Assembly (NCBI RefSeq): GCF_001428105.1
Contig: NZ_LMSJ01000060.1
Coordinates: 1 to 64,000 of the forward strand
Reading direction: 5' to 3'
DNA: 64,000 nt
DNA from: Paenibacillus sp. Soil766
GTDB taxonomy: Bacteria; Bacillota; Bacilli; Paenibacillales; NBRC-103111
Position numbers and translations under genes: made by a program. The notes beneath the pieces were generated by a model. That model had not been told where the DNA came from and did no database searches. It worked only from the letters and a program-made list of their open reading frames with translations. Below are positions 53,805-62,131 of this stretch, one piece after another (the first letter of the stretch is position 1; every line of letters starts with the position of its first letter).

Positions 53805-53838
53805 AAAACTGAAAACCCTTGTCATATCAAGGTTTTCC
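53805..53838 (-). terminator. Terminator-like hairpin on the minus strand
   Basis: GAAAACCTTG/CAAGGGTTTTC stem with one bulge, followed by AGTTTTTTT on the minus strand. It is a second, backup terminator for readthrough from the bshB2 side, upstream of the transporter promoter. Confidence 0.6.
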
Positions 53839-53840
53839 AG

Positions 53841-53966
53841 CATGTAGAGAATGCTAAAGAGATAGAAAATTATAAAATTGAGCTATCTTTGGGGCGATAT
53901 TACGGACAGGCCGTCTATAGCGGTGGCGGCTATCTGCTCACCAGCGCTATCCAGATATCCAGATAG
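53841..53966 (+). other. Unexplained plus-strand coding-like fragment
   Basis: An open plus-strand stretch ends ELSLGRYYGQAVYSGGGYLL TSAIQISR-stop, then the 54.0-kb hairpin. The composition looks protein-like, but there is no ribosome site or start and no family that I know. It is possibly the tail of a decayed gene. It shares a 13-mer (TAAAGAGATAGAA) with the fragment at 55369. Confidence 0.3.
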
Positions 53967-53995
53967 TTATGCAGAAAATGCGAAGCTATTTAGCG

Positions 53996-54037
53996 AAAAA
54001 CCAAGGGGACGTGCCTCTGCACGTCCCCTTGGTTTTT
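53996..54037. terminator. Perfect 19-bp bidirectional terminator
   Basis: Stem AAAAACCAAGGGGACGTGC / GCACGTCCCCTTGGTTTTT with 4-nt loop CTCT, no mismatch. It ends the minus-strand yojF-bshB2-small peptide transcript. Confidence 0.92.
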
Positions 54038-54096
54038 CTTCTCTTTTAGATTGGATACATGCACTCGTCCTGATAGGACGGCTGAACCGTGGATCT

Positions 54097-54261
54097 TTAG
54101 TGATCTGTTGAAGCTTCCGCACGAATAACCTCTATTTCAATCACGCCGTTCTGAAGCTGAAACGCCATTGCCTCCTCTTCTGCCGAAAAGGCTGTCGTCA
54201 GGCTCGACACGAACAGCACAAACACCATCCAGATGACGGTCAACACAATCCGCCTTCTCAC
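54097..54261 (-). CDS. 54-residue exported or membrane peptide downstream of bshB2
   Basis: GTG at 54261, stop at 54097. The sequence begins MRRRIVLTVIWMVFVLFVSS, a typical positive-hydrophobic signal, ends the hydrophobic part at TTAFSAEEE, and has a short tail of about 22 residues (FQLQNGVIEIEVIRAEAS). The start codon is 6 nt after the bshB2 stop, with AGGT as a weak ribosome site, so it would be translated by coupling. No family recognised. The codon pattern and signal are convincing, but the gene is short. Confidence 0.55.
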   Translation of the reverse strand: MRRRIVLTVIWMVFVLFVSSLTTAFSAEEEAMAFQLQNGVIEIEVIRAEASTDH

Positions 54262-54267
54262 TGTTAC

Positions 54268-54975
54268 CTAGAACAAATCGTCTCCTGACCCTACCGCAAC
54301 CATTCGATCCCACTTCATAAAATATTCATAGCGCCCAAACCGCGCCAGCGCTTCCTGATCCGGCAGCCAGACCCATTCATCAATCTCAGTCTGACAGCGA
54401 TGTGCGCGGAACGCTGCGAGCTTCGCTTCGAGATGCGCTTGCACGTCGATACGCGCGATCTCCTTCGGCGTGTAGCCGAACCGCTCCGGCTGCGCCATCG
54501 CGTCACCGAAGGAAATGAAGTACAGCGAACCCCGCTGCCCTATTCGCTGGAATGCCGCCGTCGTCGCTTTGCCGATGGCGCAGTGGTCCGGATGTCCGCC
54601 CAGCATTTCGTGAAACGTCAGGACTACATCTGGCTGCACCTCCTCAATCAGCGTTGCGATGCGCGCGATGAGACTCTCTTCGTCGGCGAATTCCACCATT
54701 TTGTCGCGAATATCGAAAAAGATCAGCCGTTGCACGCCTAAGTGCTCACAAGCCTCTTTAAGCTCGAGTTCACGGGTCGCCGCCATCGTTTCCCGGTTAA
54801 GATACGGCGGATTCCCCATGCGTCGTCCCATATCGCCGCGCGTCGCGCTCACGAGCGTGATGTCCACGCCATCTCTTGCATATTTGGCCAGCGTACCGCC
54901 GCAAATGAACGATTCATCGTCTGGATGCGCGAAGACTGCGAGCAGTCTTTTTCCTTGATTGTTTGTCATGTTCAT
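54268..54975 (-). CDS. bshB2: PIG-L family deacetylase, bacillithiol biosynthesis BshB2
   Basis: 235 aa. Zinc-site motifs AHPDDE (16-21) and GGHPDH, typical of LmbE/PIG-L deacetylases. It removes the acetyl group from GlcNAc-malate in bacillithiol synthesis. It overlaps the yojF stop by 4 nt (ATGA), the same gene order as yojF-yojG (bshB2) of Bacillus subtilis. Cytoplasmic. Followed by the 54-residue peptide and the perfect terminator. Confidence 0.92.
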   Translation of the reverse strand: MNMTNNQGKRLLAVFAHPDDESFICGGTLAKYARDGVDITLVSATRGDMGRRMGNPPYLNRETMAATRELELKEACEHLGVQRLIFFDIRDKMVEFADEESLIARIATLIEEVQPDVVLTFHEMLGGHPDHCAIGKATTAAFQRIGQRGSLYFISFGDAMAQPERFGYTPKEIARIDVQAHLEAKLAAFRAHRCQTEIDEWVWLPDQEALARFGRYEYFMKWDRMVAVGSGDDLF

Positions 54976-55283
54976 TCTGGAAAAGGCTCCTTTCCCAGAT
55001 GCAGCGCCACATTCATTCTGCCCCGGTCGTCATACCCCGCTAGCAGCAGGCGCCCGTGCCCGTCAACCTCATAATGCGTAAGTGCCTCCATGCGAAGCCA
55101 GCCATGCCCGTCGTAACGGAGCGCAGCCCGATATGGCCCCTCCCCCGCGATGAACGCATGCGTCACGCTCACCTTAAAATTGCGAACAAACATATATAAC
55201 GTCGCTTCGCTATGCACATAAACTTCAGACCCGACAAAGGTCTGCAGTTCTTTTGCCACCTGATCTTTATCTATGATGTTCAT
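54972..55283 (-). CDS. yojF: YojF family protein (DUF1806)
   Basis: 103 aa. Matches the YojF/DUF1806 family (VYVHSEATLYMFVRNFKV, AGEGPYRAALR), always found beside BshB2. Function unknown; a helper role for the deacetylase is likely from context. ATG at 55283; the end overlaps bshB2. Confidence 0.88.
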   Translation of the reverse strand: MNIIDKDQVAKELQTFVGSEVYVHSEATLYMFVRNFKVSVTHAFIAGEGPYRAALRYDGHGWLRMEALTHYEVDGHGRLLLAGYDDRGRMNVALHLGKEPFPE

Positions 55284-55368
55284 CAGCGTCGACTCTCTTT
55301 TCTACAGGATTTTGTTGCTCTTATACTGTAACATAAATGTGTACAATAACGTAGAAAACTGCCCACCG

Positions 55369-55548
55369 CTTAAAGAGATAGAAGGTCTTAATCGCATTAC
55401 CGCTCAGCTTGTGCAAAATTTGAATGAGGCGATAGCTATCCGAATGGGTGGGCGACAACTGAGCTGGCAGCCTGTTAGTAAAGCCGTGAAACTGGATGAC
55501 CGATACCCAGAAACATTTAAACACTTATATGTTGAAAAACTGTCCTAG
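55369..55548 (+). other. Unexplained plus-strand open frame with terminator
   Basis: The open frame runs 55273-55548, but the protein-like part begins near 55369 (LKEIEGLNRITAQLVQNL ... RYPETFKHLYVEKLS-stop). There is no ribosome site and no family recognised. A terminator follows at once (55546-55582). Possibly a decayed gene remnant. It shares the 13-mer TAAAGAGATAGAA with 53851 and surroundings. Nothing else is visible in 55284-55659. Confidence 0.3.
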
Positions 55549-55582
55549 AAGTAGATACATCTACTTCTAAGCAGCTTTTTTT
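55546..55582 (+). terminator. Terminator (repeated module)
   Basis: 11-bp stem TAGAAGTAGAT/ATCTACTTCTA with T-run to 55582 on the plus strand. The preceding TGAAAAACTGTCCTAGAAG resembles the terminator at 43479 base for base apart from one or two changes. Confidence 0.75.
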
Positions 55583-55659
55583 GTACTGCATGACAAAGCA
55601 CCGAAAGGGAATAAGCGGAACGTATAACAAGAGTTAGCGTATACACATTCCGTTCACGC

Positions 55660-56841
55660 TTATAGACGCCGTATTCCACCATGGGATACGGTCAATTTCT
55701 CGTATCCACCTTCGGTGATCAGATACGTATCTTCAATACCGACGACACCTCGCCCAGGGAAGGTGAACTTGGGCTCGATCGCGATGACCATGCCCGGTGC
55801 CAGCGGGTATTTGAAGCCCTTGGCGAGAACGGGCAGTTCGTCGATTTCGAGCCCGATGCCGTGACCAAGGAATTTCACTTGGTCAGCGCCGTACCCCATG
55901 AAATGGGCGCTCAGCCCAGCTTCCTGCACTTGATCCAGCGCGAGCAGATACAGATGCTCGGCGATGGTGCCCGGCTGCAGCCTGGCTTCCGTGGCACGGA
56001 GGACTTCCTCCGCCACGTCGTAGGCTCGCTGCAGCTCAGGGTCTAGATCTCCGATCACGAGCGTACGCGTCTGATCGATCAAGTAGCCGTCGATGGTGCA
56101 GCCAATATCGACGAGGATCGGTTCGCCGCGCTGAATCAACGCGCGGCCTGAGCTCTGCGGGCTGGACGGGTGAAGCCCCGTGCCCCCGGCCGGCCCGTCA
56201 AAATAGGTGGGCACCGCTGCCGATGCACCTGATGCGACCATTCCGGTGATTAACTCGGAATTGTACGCACGCATGCGCATCAGCCCTTGGTGCCCGCGCA
56301 GTCTGAGCTGATGCTCGATGAGCGCCATCAGCTCAACCTCTGCCATCCCCTCACGAATGTGGGGGATGACCGCCTCCAGCGCGTCGTCGACGACGCGCGC
56401 TGCCGCCCGAATCGCCGTGACTTCGTCCGGCGATTTGATCATGCGCTGCTCTCGCACGAGCAGCGAGCCGTCCTCCCAGACCGCGCCGGGCAGCGCGGTC
56501 TGCAGCCTTACATAAAGCTGGACGGGTAACACGTCCAGCTCCGTCGCTATACGCAGCGGCGCAACGGCCGCTGCGTCAGTTCCCGCACAGCGAGCGCGTA
56601 GCCGCTCGCCGAGCGTCTTCCAAGAGCCGAGCGCTTCGACGGCCGCTTCCTCCTCCGCTCGAACCAAACTACGACGGACGAGATAGATCGCTTCGCCCTC
56701 CGTCGGAATGAATAAATACCCTGTCTGCATGGAGCCGCAGTAGTAATATATATCAACATTGTGTGTGACCAGGAACCCTGACCACCCTCGCTTACGCATC
56801 TCATCTTGCAGCCACTGCTGCCTTTGCTGAAAAATCGTCAT
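55660..56841 (-). CDS. M24 family metallopeptidase (Xaa-Pro aminopeptidase-like)
   Basis: 393 aa. N-terminal creatinase-like domain (about 1-150) and C-terminal pita-bread domain with the five metal ligands in their usual motifs: VDIGC (Asp), DQTR (Asp), GHGIGLE (His), IEPKF (Glu) and GIEDTYL (Glu). No signal peptide. Unusually rich in Ala and Arg with GC-rich codons, especially around 56100-56600. ATG at 56841 behind GGAG. It stands alone between the bshB2 group and the repeat region; the peptide substrate is not readable. Confidence 0.9.
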   Translation of the reverse strand: MTIFQQRQQWLQDEMRKRGWSGFLVTHNVDIYYYCGSMQTGYLFIPTEGEAIYLVRRSLVRAEEEAAVEALGSWKTLGERLRARCAGTDAAAVAPLRIATELDVLPVQLYVRLQTALPGAVWEDGSLLVREQRMIKSPDEVTAIRAAARVVDDALEAVIPHIREGMAEVELMALIEHQLRLRGHQGLMRMRAYNSELITGMVASGASAAVPTYFDGPAGGTGLHPSSPQSSGRALIQRGEPILVDIGCTIDGYLIDQTRTLVIGDLDPELQRAYDVAEEVLRATEARLQPGTIAEHLYLLALDQVQEAGLSAHFMGYGADQVKFLGHGIGLEIDELPVLAKGFKYPLAPGMVIAIEPKFTFPGRGVVGIEDTYLITEGGYEKLTVSHGGIRRL

Positions 56842-56934
56842 CGCAATCGACTCCTATACGCCGTAGATTAACACTTCACCTCCATTATACATCTAAATAA
56901 CCTTTATCGCTCTAACGGTACTTTATCTCCACTA

Positions 56935-57345
56935 GCTACATTTATATTTATATTTATATTTATATCTCTATCGATATCTATAACGAGATATCACCCTCAC
57001 TCCAGGGCGATAGGCTAGGCTCGGCAGAAGTAGTAAAAGTTGTAGAAGATGCAGCAGCATGTTGAAGTGTTGTAGATGTTACAGAAGTTGGTTGTAAAAG
57101 TTATAACAGTTGCTGAAGTTGTTGTTGTTGCAAAAAATAAATGGATTTCCTGTATCTAATTTGGTCATTTTTGGGCTCATTTGCAGAATAACTGGATTTC
57201 CTCCAGCTATTTCCCTCGAATCTTGCGTAAATGAGTCGTTACGACGAAATTACCTGTACTTTTTCCATCTATACTCCAATACTCGGCATTTTAACTCGAA
57301 TTAGCTGTATGTTTTCCAGTTAAACGGAACCAGCTGAGCCAGGCA
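56935..57345. repeat. Non-coding region with simple and degenerate tandem repeats
   Basis: 56938-56972 is a TTTATA-type hexanucleotide repeat. 57020-57130 is rich in GTT and AAGTTG. 57137, 57187, 57248 and 57299 begin four degenerate units of about 50-60 bp with an AATTAnCTGkATTTyCTCCA core. No convincing gene, RNA gene or promoter is visible in 56842-57370. Confidence 0.5.
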
Positions 57346-57374
57346 GCCCCTCTTCCTCGTCTCACCTATTCTTC

Positions 57375-57480
57375 CCTTGCCTTGCCTTGCCTTGCCTTAC
57401 CTTTCCTTTCCTTTCCTTTCCTTTCCCTTTCTTCCCTCATCTTGCCTCATCTTGCCTCATCGCCTTGCCTTACCTTGCCT
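57375..57480. repeat. CCTTG/CCTTT pentanucleotide repeats
   Basis: Four CCTTG units run into about five CCTTT units (57375-57425), followed by TTGCCTCATC and CCTTG-type scraps to 57480. They lie just downstream of the last pilus gene (minus strand stop at 57499). A spurious plus-strand frame across them encodes only Leu/Pro/Ser low complexity and is not a gene. Confidence 0.7.
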
Positions 57481-57498
57481 TCCCCCCACTCGCCCACC

Positions 57499-57981
57499 TC
57501 AATAAACCATCTCCGCAGCAGATTTAATCGTCCACGTAATCGGCTGCAACACCATATAAGTTCGCGGAAATTCCAACCGAATAAACATAATAACGCCAGG
57601 GCGTTCCAGGGTAACTGAGTAATCCCGACTGTCATCTCGATACGTATAGGGAAATATTTCTCCCTCATTAACAACCTTAAACAACTCAACCACCACCGTG
57701 CTCTGCAAAAACGTATCCGGCAAGGGCTCGTTCTGCGTATTCAAGCGTAAATTTGCCTGCAAATAGGCCATCGCAGCCTCTCTTGCTTTCGTCTCATCAA
57801 TCCCATGAATCCCTTGTGCAAGCTTCACTGGGTCACTTTGTTGAGCAGCCGCATGCACCGCATGGTTCAGCCCATGTTTCCCCTGAAACACGGTATGCAT
57901 AGCCAGCTCTTCATCCGTTTGAAGGCCATACAACGACATAAATACCACACTCATTAACACCATTAATAGCAGCTTATACAC
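57499..57981 (-). CDS. Pilus-locus protein of unknown function (TadE-like architecture)
   Basis: 160 aa, GTG start behind AGGA. One N-terminal hydrophobic segment (about 1-19) and a 140-residue extracytoplasmic domain. Similar in layout to the TadE/TadF pseudopilins of Tad loci, but without the motif that would make this certain. Last gene of the operon, 16 nt after the preceding stop. No homologue recognised. Confidence 0.65.
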   Translation of the reverse strand: MYKLLLMVLMSVVFMSLYGLQTDEELAMHTVFQGKHGLNHAVHAAAQQSDPVKLAQGIHGIDETKAREAAMAYLQANLRLNTQNEPLPDTFLQSTVVVELFKVVNEGEIFPYTYRDDSRDYSVTLERPGVIMFIRLEFPRTYMVLQPITWTIKSAAEMVY

Positions 57982-57997
57982 GCCATTTCCTCAACTC

Positions 57998-58423
57998 TCA
58001 CGGCACATATTCACTCATCTTCATGCCCGTCGCACCCATTCGATCCGTAACCAGCGGCACCGAAATACCGACAAGCTGATCAATGACAAAAAGCCGCTGA
58101 TACGGATACGTAATCGTTAACCGCAAGCCCGTGCCTCGCCAGACCGGCGAGCTTGCATCCATGCCACCAACACCTGAGCTGGTAGCCACCATATAGGCAA
58201 GCTCATCAACCGAGAATCCTCTTTCCGCCATACGCTCCTTTGATTCGGCAATCATCGCTGCATTGATATACCCATGGCTGCCATTCGCTCCTACTTCGAG
58301 CAAATAATCAACTTCCTTTTGCAGCACCGCCTGCCGCACAATAATGATATGTTTATACACTGGCGCGAACATGAACCAACAGAGCATTGTCGCAAATAAA
58401 ATAAACACCAAAATCTGCTTCAT
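57998..58423 (-). CDS. Pilus-locus protein of unknown function (TadE-like architecture)
   Basis: 141 aa. One N-terminal membrane segment (MKQILVFILFATMLCWFMF, about 4-20) and an extracytoplasmic domain of about 110 residues. Its ATG overlaps the stop codon of the tiny upstream gene (CCATGA). A pseudopilin-like or assembly function is inferred from position only. Confidence 0.65.
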   Translation of the reverse strand: MKQILVFILFATMLCWFMFAPVYKHIIIVRQAVLQKEVDYLLEVGANGSHGYINAAMIAESKERMAERGFSVDELAYMVATSSGVGGMDASSPVWRGTGLRLTITYPYQRLFVIDQLVGISVPLVTDRMGATGMKMSEYVP

Positions 58424-58566
58424 GGATTAATCCGCTCAATAGATCCACTAATTCTAGCCCCGCTATCACTAACCTGCCTGCGAGTTCCCGTACTTCCCCC
58501 AACAACATCCATATATATGCCGATAACTACAATCATCAACAGGACCGTTACAAGAATAGACCTCAT
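58420..58566 (-). CDS. 48-residue membrane peptide, paralogue of the next one
   Basis: ATG at 58566 behind AGGT, stop overlapping the ATG of 57998. The sequence MRSILVTVLLMIVVIGIY is one membrane helix, then a short tail GGSTGTRRQVSDSG. It is a clear tandem paralogue of the peptide at 58583 (same MRxILVTVxxxIVV opening and GSTGxRR motif). Its short length makes it easy to overlook. The size suits a minor pilin-like subunit, although the Flp-prepilin cleavage motif is not present. Confidence 0.75.
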   Translation of the reverse strand: MRSILVTVLLMIVVIGIYMDVVGGSTGTRRQVSDSGARISGSIERINP

Positions 58567-58582
58567 ACATGACCTGCCATCT

Positions 58583-58732
58583 CTATGGGGTAAGTGCAGT
58601 TATATTCGTATTCGCTGTCGTCCCGTGAGTCCCGATATTTCTTCGCATTCCTGTCGATCCATCATTGATAATCGTTGTAAACAATAAAGCAACCACAATT
58701 AGCATCATCACTGTTACTAAAATATTCCTCAT
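58583..58732 (-). CDS. 49-residue membrane peptide, tandem paralogue
   Basis: ATG at 58732 (GGGAG, 10-nt spacing). MRNILVTVMMLIVVALLF membrane helix followed by NDGSTGMRRNIGTHGTT. An in-frame upstream extension to 58771 overlaps the tadC stop region and has no site. It follows the TadC gene and precedes its paralogue by 16 nt. Confidence 0.75.
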   Translation of the reverse strand: MRNILVTVMMLIVVALLFTTIINDGSTGMRRNIGTHGTTANTNITALTP

Positions 58733-58754
58733 TTTCTTACTCTCCCATCGCATG

Positions 58755-59654
58755 TTAGTTAATTGCATCAAATAATCGTTGCCCTTCGGCGATCCAAGGG
58801 TACATAAACACCCGGAACGTATTCAGAATCGGCAGACCCGCAAGTACAAACAGCACATACGATACCGTTTCCTTCTTGCTGTCTCGAATCAACGCCATCT
58901 TCACTTTGTAATCCTGAATGCGTTGTTTTAACAGCTCATAATAGCCCCCATGCTCATTCAATCTGAGCGCATTCAGCGTCTCGCCAAAGCTATGGGCTTC
59001 TTCCGTTCCTAGTCTCTTTTTAAAATGGGAAATTGCCTCTTCGGCCCCTTGATACCATTCATTGAGCAGCAGCTGAACATGAGGTCGAATCGATGTCGTT
59101 TGACCGACACATAAGGACAATTTGTCATGCAGATTCAATTTGGACTCATTGTAGTATAAGAGCTGCCGGCTGATCGCATAAATATCCTTCACAATGCGCT
59201 GTGAGCGCTTTTCTTTGAGCTGTGCAAGTACTTTGCCATCCCATATAAGAAAAATCGACACGACTGCCGATCCGACTAACACATACGCAGGCTGCATATG
59301 CAAAGCGATCCAAGGACGCTCGAAAGCTGCATATCCCATACCGCCTACTAGCATTGTCCCTGCTAAAAGCAATCTTCTCGCACCCTCATACAGGTTCGCA
59401 TTCAGCCAAATCCCACATCCTAGCAACAATTGGCGCTTCGCCTCCACCGCTTTCGTACTCATGCCCAGCATTTTATACAACAACGGGGGGATTTCGGCCT
59501 CTTTTAGTGTGCTTTTTACCTGGAAAGATCGCCATCTTCTCTTGCGGTGCGGTATGAGCTTAAGCCCCTGATAGATCATAATGATAAAAAGAATAAATAA
59601 TAGCAAACGCGAAGCGTACTGCAGCATTAACAGCTGGGTATTGACCATAACCAC
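58755..59654 (-). CDS. Tad pilus inner-membrane protein TadC-like (GspF family)
   Basis: 299 aa from a GTG at 59654, chosen because AGGAGG lies 8 nt upstream; the GTG at 59663 overlaps that site. Membrane segments near the N-terminus (about 8-28), around 90-130 and at the C-terminus (about 265-285), as in the GspF/TadC platform proteins. It would form the pilus platform with TadB. The GspF sequence motif is only weakly conserved. Confidence 0.8.
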   Translation of the reverse strand: MVMVNTQLLMLQYASRLLLFILFIIMIYQGLKLIPHRKRRWRSFQVKSTLKEAEIPPLLYKMLGMSTKAVEAKRQLLLGCGIWLNANLYEGARRLLLAGTMLVGGMGYAAFERPWIALHMQPAYVLVGSAVVSIFLIWDGKVLAQLKEKRSQRIVKDIYAISRQLLYYNESKLNLHDKLSLCVGQTTSIRPHVQLLLNEWYQGAEEAISHFKKRLGTEEAHSFGETLNALRLNEHGGYYELLKQRIQDYKVKMALIRDSKKETVSYVLFVLAGLPILNTFRVFMYPWIAEGQRLFDAIN

Positions 59655-59667
59655 AGCATTCACCTCC

Positions 59668-60600
59668 TCACATTCTTCGCATAGACAAGTAAATCCCCAT
59701 CAGAAACGATACAAAAATCAGTAAAAGTGCATCCAAAATCATATTCCGACCAGTAGGATCAATCACATAATATAAATAGGCGTTATCCGCATTTACCTTA
59801 AAGTTAATCCACATGAATAAGACCATAAATCCGATTGGTGTAAAATTGGCAATGCGAATTTCCAGCAGTCGATTTCTTTCCATCTGATCAAAACGCTGTG
59901 CTTTCCGCATGTCGGTGATCAGTTCCTTCAAGCTATCTCCGACAAAGCTTCCCTCCTTCAAGGCCACTCGCATGATCCCTGTAAAATAGTCCGCCCAGAT
60001 GTGACCAAGCGCCAGGTTGAAAATTCGCAAACTTTCCTCCGTATCTCTTTGCGTCATTAAATGACGATATAATTGCTCGAAAACCGGCTTAATCGGGTAC
60101 AGAATACGATTTTCCTCTATACAATACTTCAGTGCAATTTTCATATTTTGATTAGGGTCCATCATGTAAGACTGAAAAAACACTTCAACAGCCGGAAGAA
60201 ACTCTAGCCTCGTTCGCAAACGGACGCTTACCAACTTCACCCGAAGCAGCAAATACGGTAGCGAAGCACCAATCATCGTCATAATAAGTGCGCCTTTTAA
60301 GGTTTGAAAATACATGCATCCAACCAACAAGCCGAATAACAACCCAATTAGACTTATCGTCAGCATGGCCTGCATACTTAGTCTAGATTCGACGGATTCC
60401 AGCAACTCTTTAATATGCTTATATATCCAGCCCCGTGTCTCCAAATAAGTGGTAATTCTCGCGCTAACTGTGGCATTTCTTACATAGTGCAGCCTGAACC
60501 TTGCCTTGCGTTGTCTAATAAGCAGCTCTAGTAGAGCTTGAAAAACGACATAAACGAGCACAAATAACAACAAGAGAAAGACATATTTGGCGAAATTCAC
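59668..60600 (-). CDS. Tad pilus inner-membrane protein TadB-like (GspF family)
   Basis: 310 aa, GTG start at 60600 overlapping the CpaF stop by 4 nt. N-terminal membrane segment (about 5-25), pair around 78-112, C-terminal pair around 250-305; central cytoplasmic domain with ALKEGSFVGDSLKELITDM. Architecture and place directly after CpaF match TadB. It follows the usual cpaF-tadB-tadC order. Confidence 0.85.
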   Translation of the reverse strand: MNFAKYVFLLLLFVLVYVVFQALLELLIRQRKARFRLHYVRNATVSARITTYLETRGWIYKHIKELLESVESRLSMQAMLTISLIGLLFGLLVGCMYFQTLKGALIMTMIGASLPYLLLRVKLVSVRLRTRLEFLPAVEVFFQSYMMDPNQNMKIALKYCIEENRILYPIKPVFEQLYRHLMTQRDTEESLRIFNLALGHIWADYFTGIMRVALKEGSFVGDSLKELITDMRKAQRFDQMERNRLLEIRIANFTPIGFMVLFMWINFKVNADNAYLYYVIDPTGRNMILDALLLIFVSFLMGIYLSMRRM

Positions 60601-62108
60601 GGCTCAAAACCGCCTTCTTTCCCTTCATTTTCGATTAATCCGTGCTCCATCAACAGCGAATGCTGTACCCGATCTGTCTTCCTTATTTTTCGCGATGCAT
60701 GAAGCGACAATTTCCCGGGAAATGTCCATTTGTCTGTCGAGTTGTCATAAAGTGCTAGATTCGTGACGAAAACGCATTCATTTTCATAGCGGTATTCGAC
60801 GATTCGCACAATCTTTCGTTTCCCGTGAACAACCTGCATTTCAATGCCGATATGTGTCACAAATTCCGTGATCCTTTTCGTCAAACGCTTCGAATCCATC
60901 CCTCTGCCATCCAACATACACATGTCAGTAATCGCATCCGGTACATCTTCCAGCTCACTCACATGGACCGTCGTCAAACTGCCCTCATGGCCACGAGTAC
61001 AAGCACGAACATATAAATTAGCATCCTCATCCCTAATTTCTGCATGACATATGCGCTTCGGAGACTGCCTCAATGCTAGCTTAAAAGCCTGCAAACCCGA
61101 GTGCCTCGGATCTTCCTCGTCAATTTCGTATTCGACGATATTTTTATGTGGAAAATCTCGCTTTAAATTCAACTCAAATCGGGATTCAATCGTGATAATT
61201 CGTTCGTTATCGTTCATTTCGGCAATGAGCGCCTTCATTAAATTGGTTTTTCCTGAATTTGTCGGTCCAATGACGACCATATTGAAATACGTGTGGATGA
61301 AACAACGAAGTAAAACTTCCATGTGGGAATCCATCGTGGCCAAATCGGGGGAGGCAAGCGAGGCTAAATCAAATCTTTTGACCGTGTAGAAACGTATTGT
61401 TAAGGTGGGTTCAGCCGTAAATCCGAAGCCCGTCATCGTCACACGCGACCCATCCTGCAGAACAACCTCCGCCCAACGTTTTCTAGGATTGAGGGTATCG
61501 TGGTTAAACAACACTAAATTTTGTTGGATTCGCTCTAATTCTCGGACGGATGGAAGCTCGTAAGATGAAGGTGTCGCCATTCCTCCTCGCACTTCAAAAA
61601 TCCGCCTCCCCACAACCTGAATCTCTTCTAAGCCTTCCTTCTGTTTGAGGACGAGTTCAAGGACATTTAAGCCGATAATTTCGGCAAAAATCGCTTCAGG
61701 CAACGTCGTATACCCACTAGTCCGAGGCGGGATGTCCGAAAGTCTCCTTTTCGACACGAGATCGTGAATAATGGCCAGCAGCTTGCCACGATCCTCTTCA
61801 TAGCCCAGAATGGCGCGATTCAACGTCTCGTTATATAGTTGTTTTTCCGTCTCTGATCTGCCTTTCAAGGCGACCAGCTCACTGCGAATCTCCTGCACCC
61901 ATTGCTGGAAAAAGGCTTCCTCACTGGCGCCCGCTTGATCCTGACTACTTTCGTTCCCGCGCATTTCGGTAGTCCGTTCGACCATGCTATCGCCCGGATC
62001 ATTAGCTCCAGCTGCGTGTAATGTCGGGTAGCGACTCCATCCACCAACAGCTTCTTCCGTCCTACGTTCATGCATGTAGGTAATCATCGAAAACCTTTTC
62101 CCACTCAC
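60597..62108 (-). CDS. CpaF/TadA-type secretion ATPase
   Basis: 503 aa, GTG at 62108 behind GGAGG (7-nt spacing). Walker A GPTNSGKTN (281-289), Asp box IITIESRFELNL, Walker B-like KRICHAEIRDEDA (the usual arginine finger and His box follow in GHEGSLTTVHV). A hexameric ATPase powering Tad-type pilus assembly. The first ~130 residues form a variable N-terminal extension. The ERTTEM/GASEE tail there is low complexity. Confidence 0.92.
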   Translation of the reverse strand: MSGKRFSMITYMHERRTEEAVGGWSRYPTLHAAGANDPGDSMVERTTEMRGNESSQDQAGASEEAFFQQWVQEIRSELVALKGRSETEKQLYNETLNRAILGYEEDRGKLLAIIHDLVSKRRLSDIPPRTSGYTTLPEAIFAEIIGLNVLELVLKQKEGLEEIQVVGRRIFEVRGGMATPSSYELPSVRELERIQQNLVLFNHDTLNPRKRWAEVVLQDGSRVTMTGFGFTAEPTLTIRFYTVKRFDLASLASPDLATMDSHMEVLLRCFIHTYFNMVVIGPTNSGKTNLMKALIAEMNDNERIITIESRFELNLKRDFPHKNIVEYEIDEEDPRHSGLQAFKLALRQSPKRICHAEIRDEDANLYVRACTRGHEGSLTTVHVSELEDVPDAITDMCMLDGRGMDSKRLTKRITEFVTHIGIEMQVVHGKRKIVRIVEYRYENECVFVTNLALYDNSTDKWTFPGKLSLHASRKIRKTDRVQHSLLMEHGLIENEGKEGGFEP

Positions 62109-62131
62109 TCCTTACCCTCCTTATGATTTAT

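Noticed and set aside
57382..57618. Plus-strand frame rich in Leu, Pro and Ser
   Set aside because: It is a translation of CCTTG/CCTTT repeats and overlaps the real pilus gene on the other strand.
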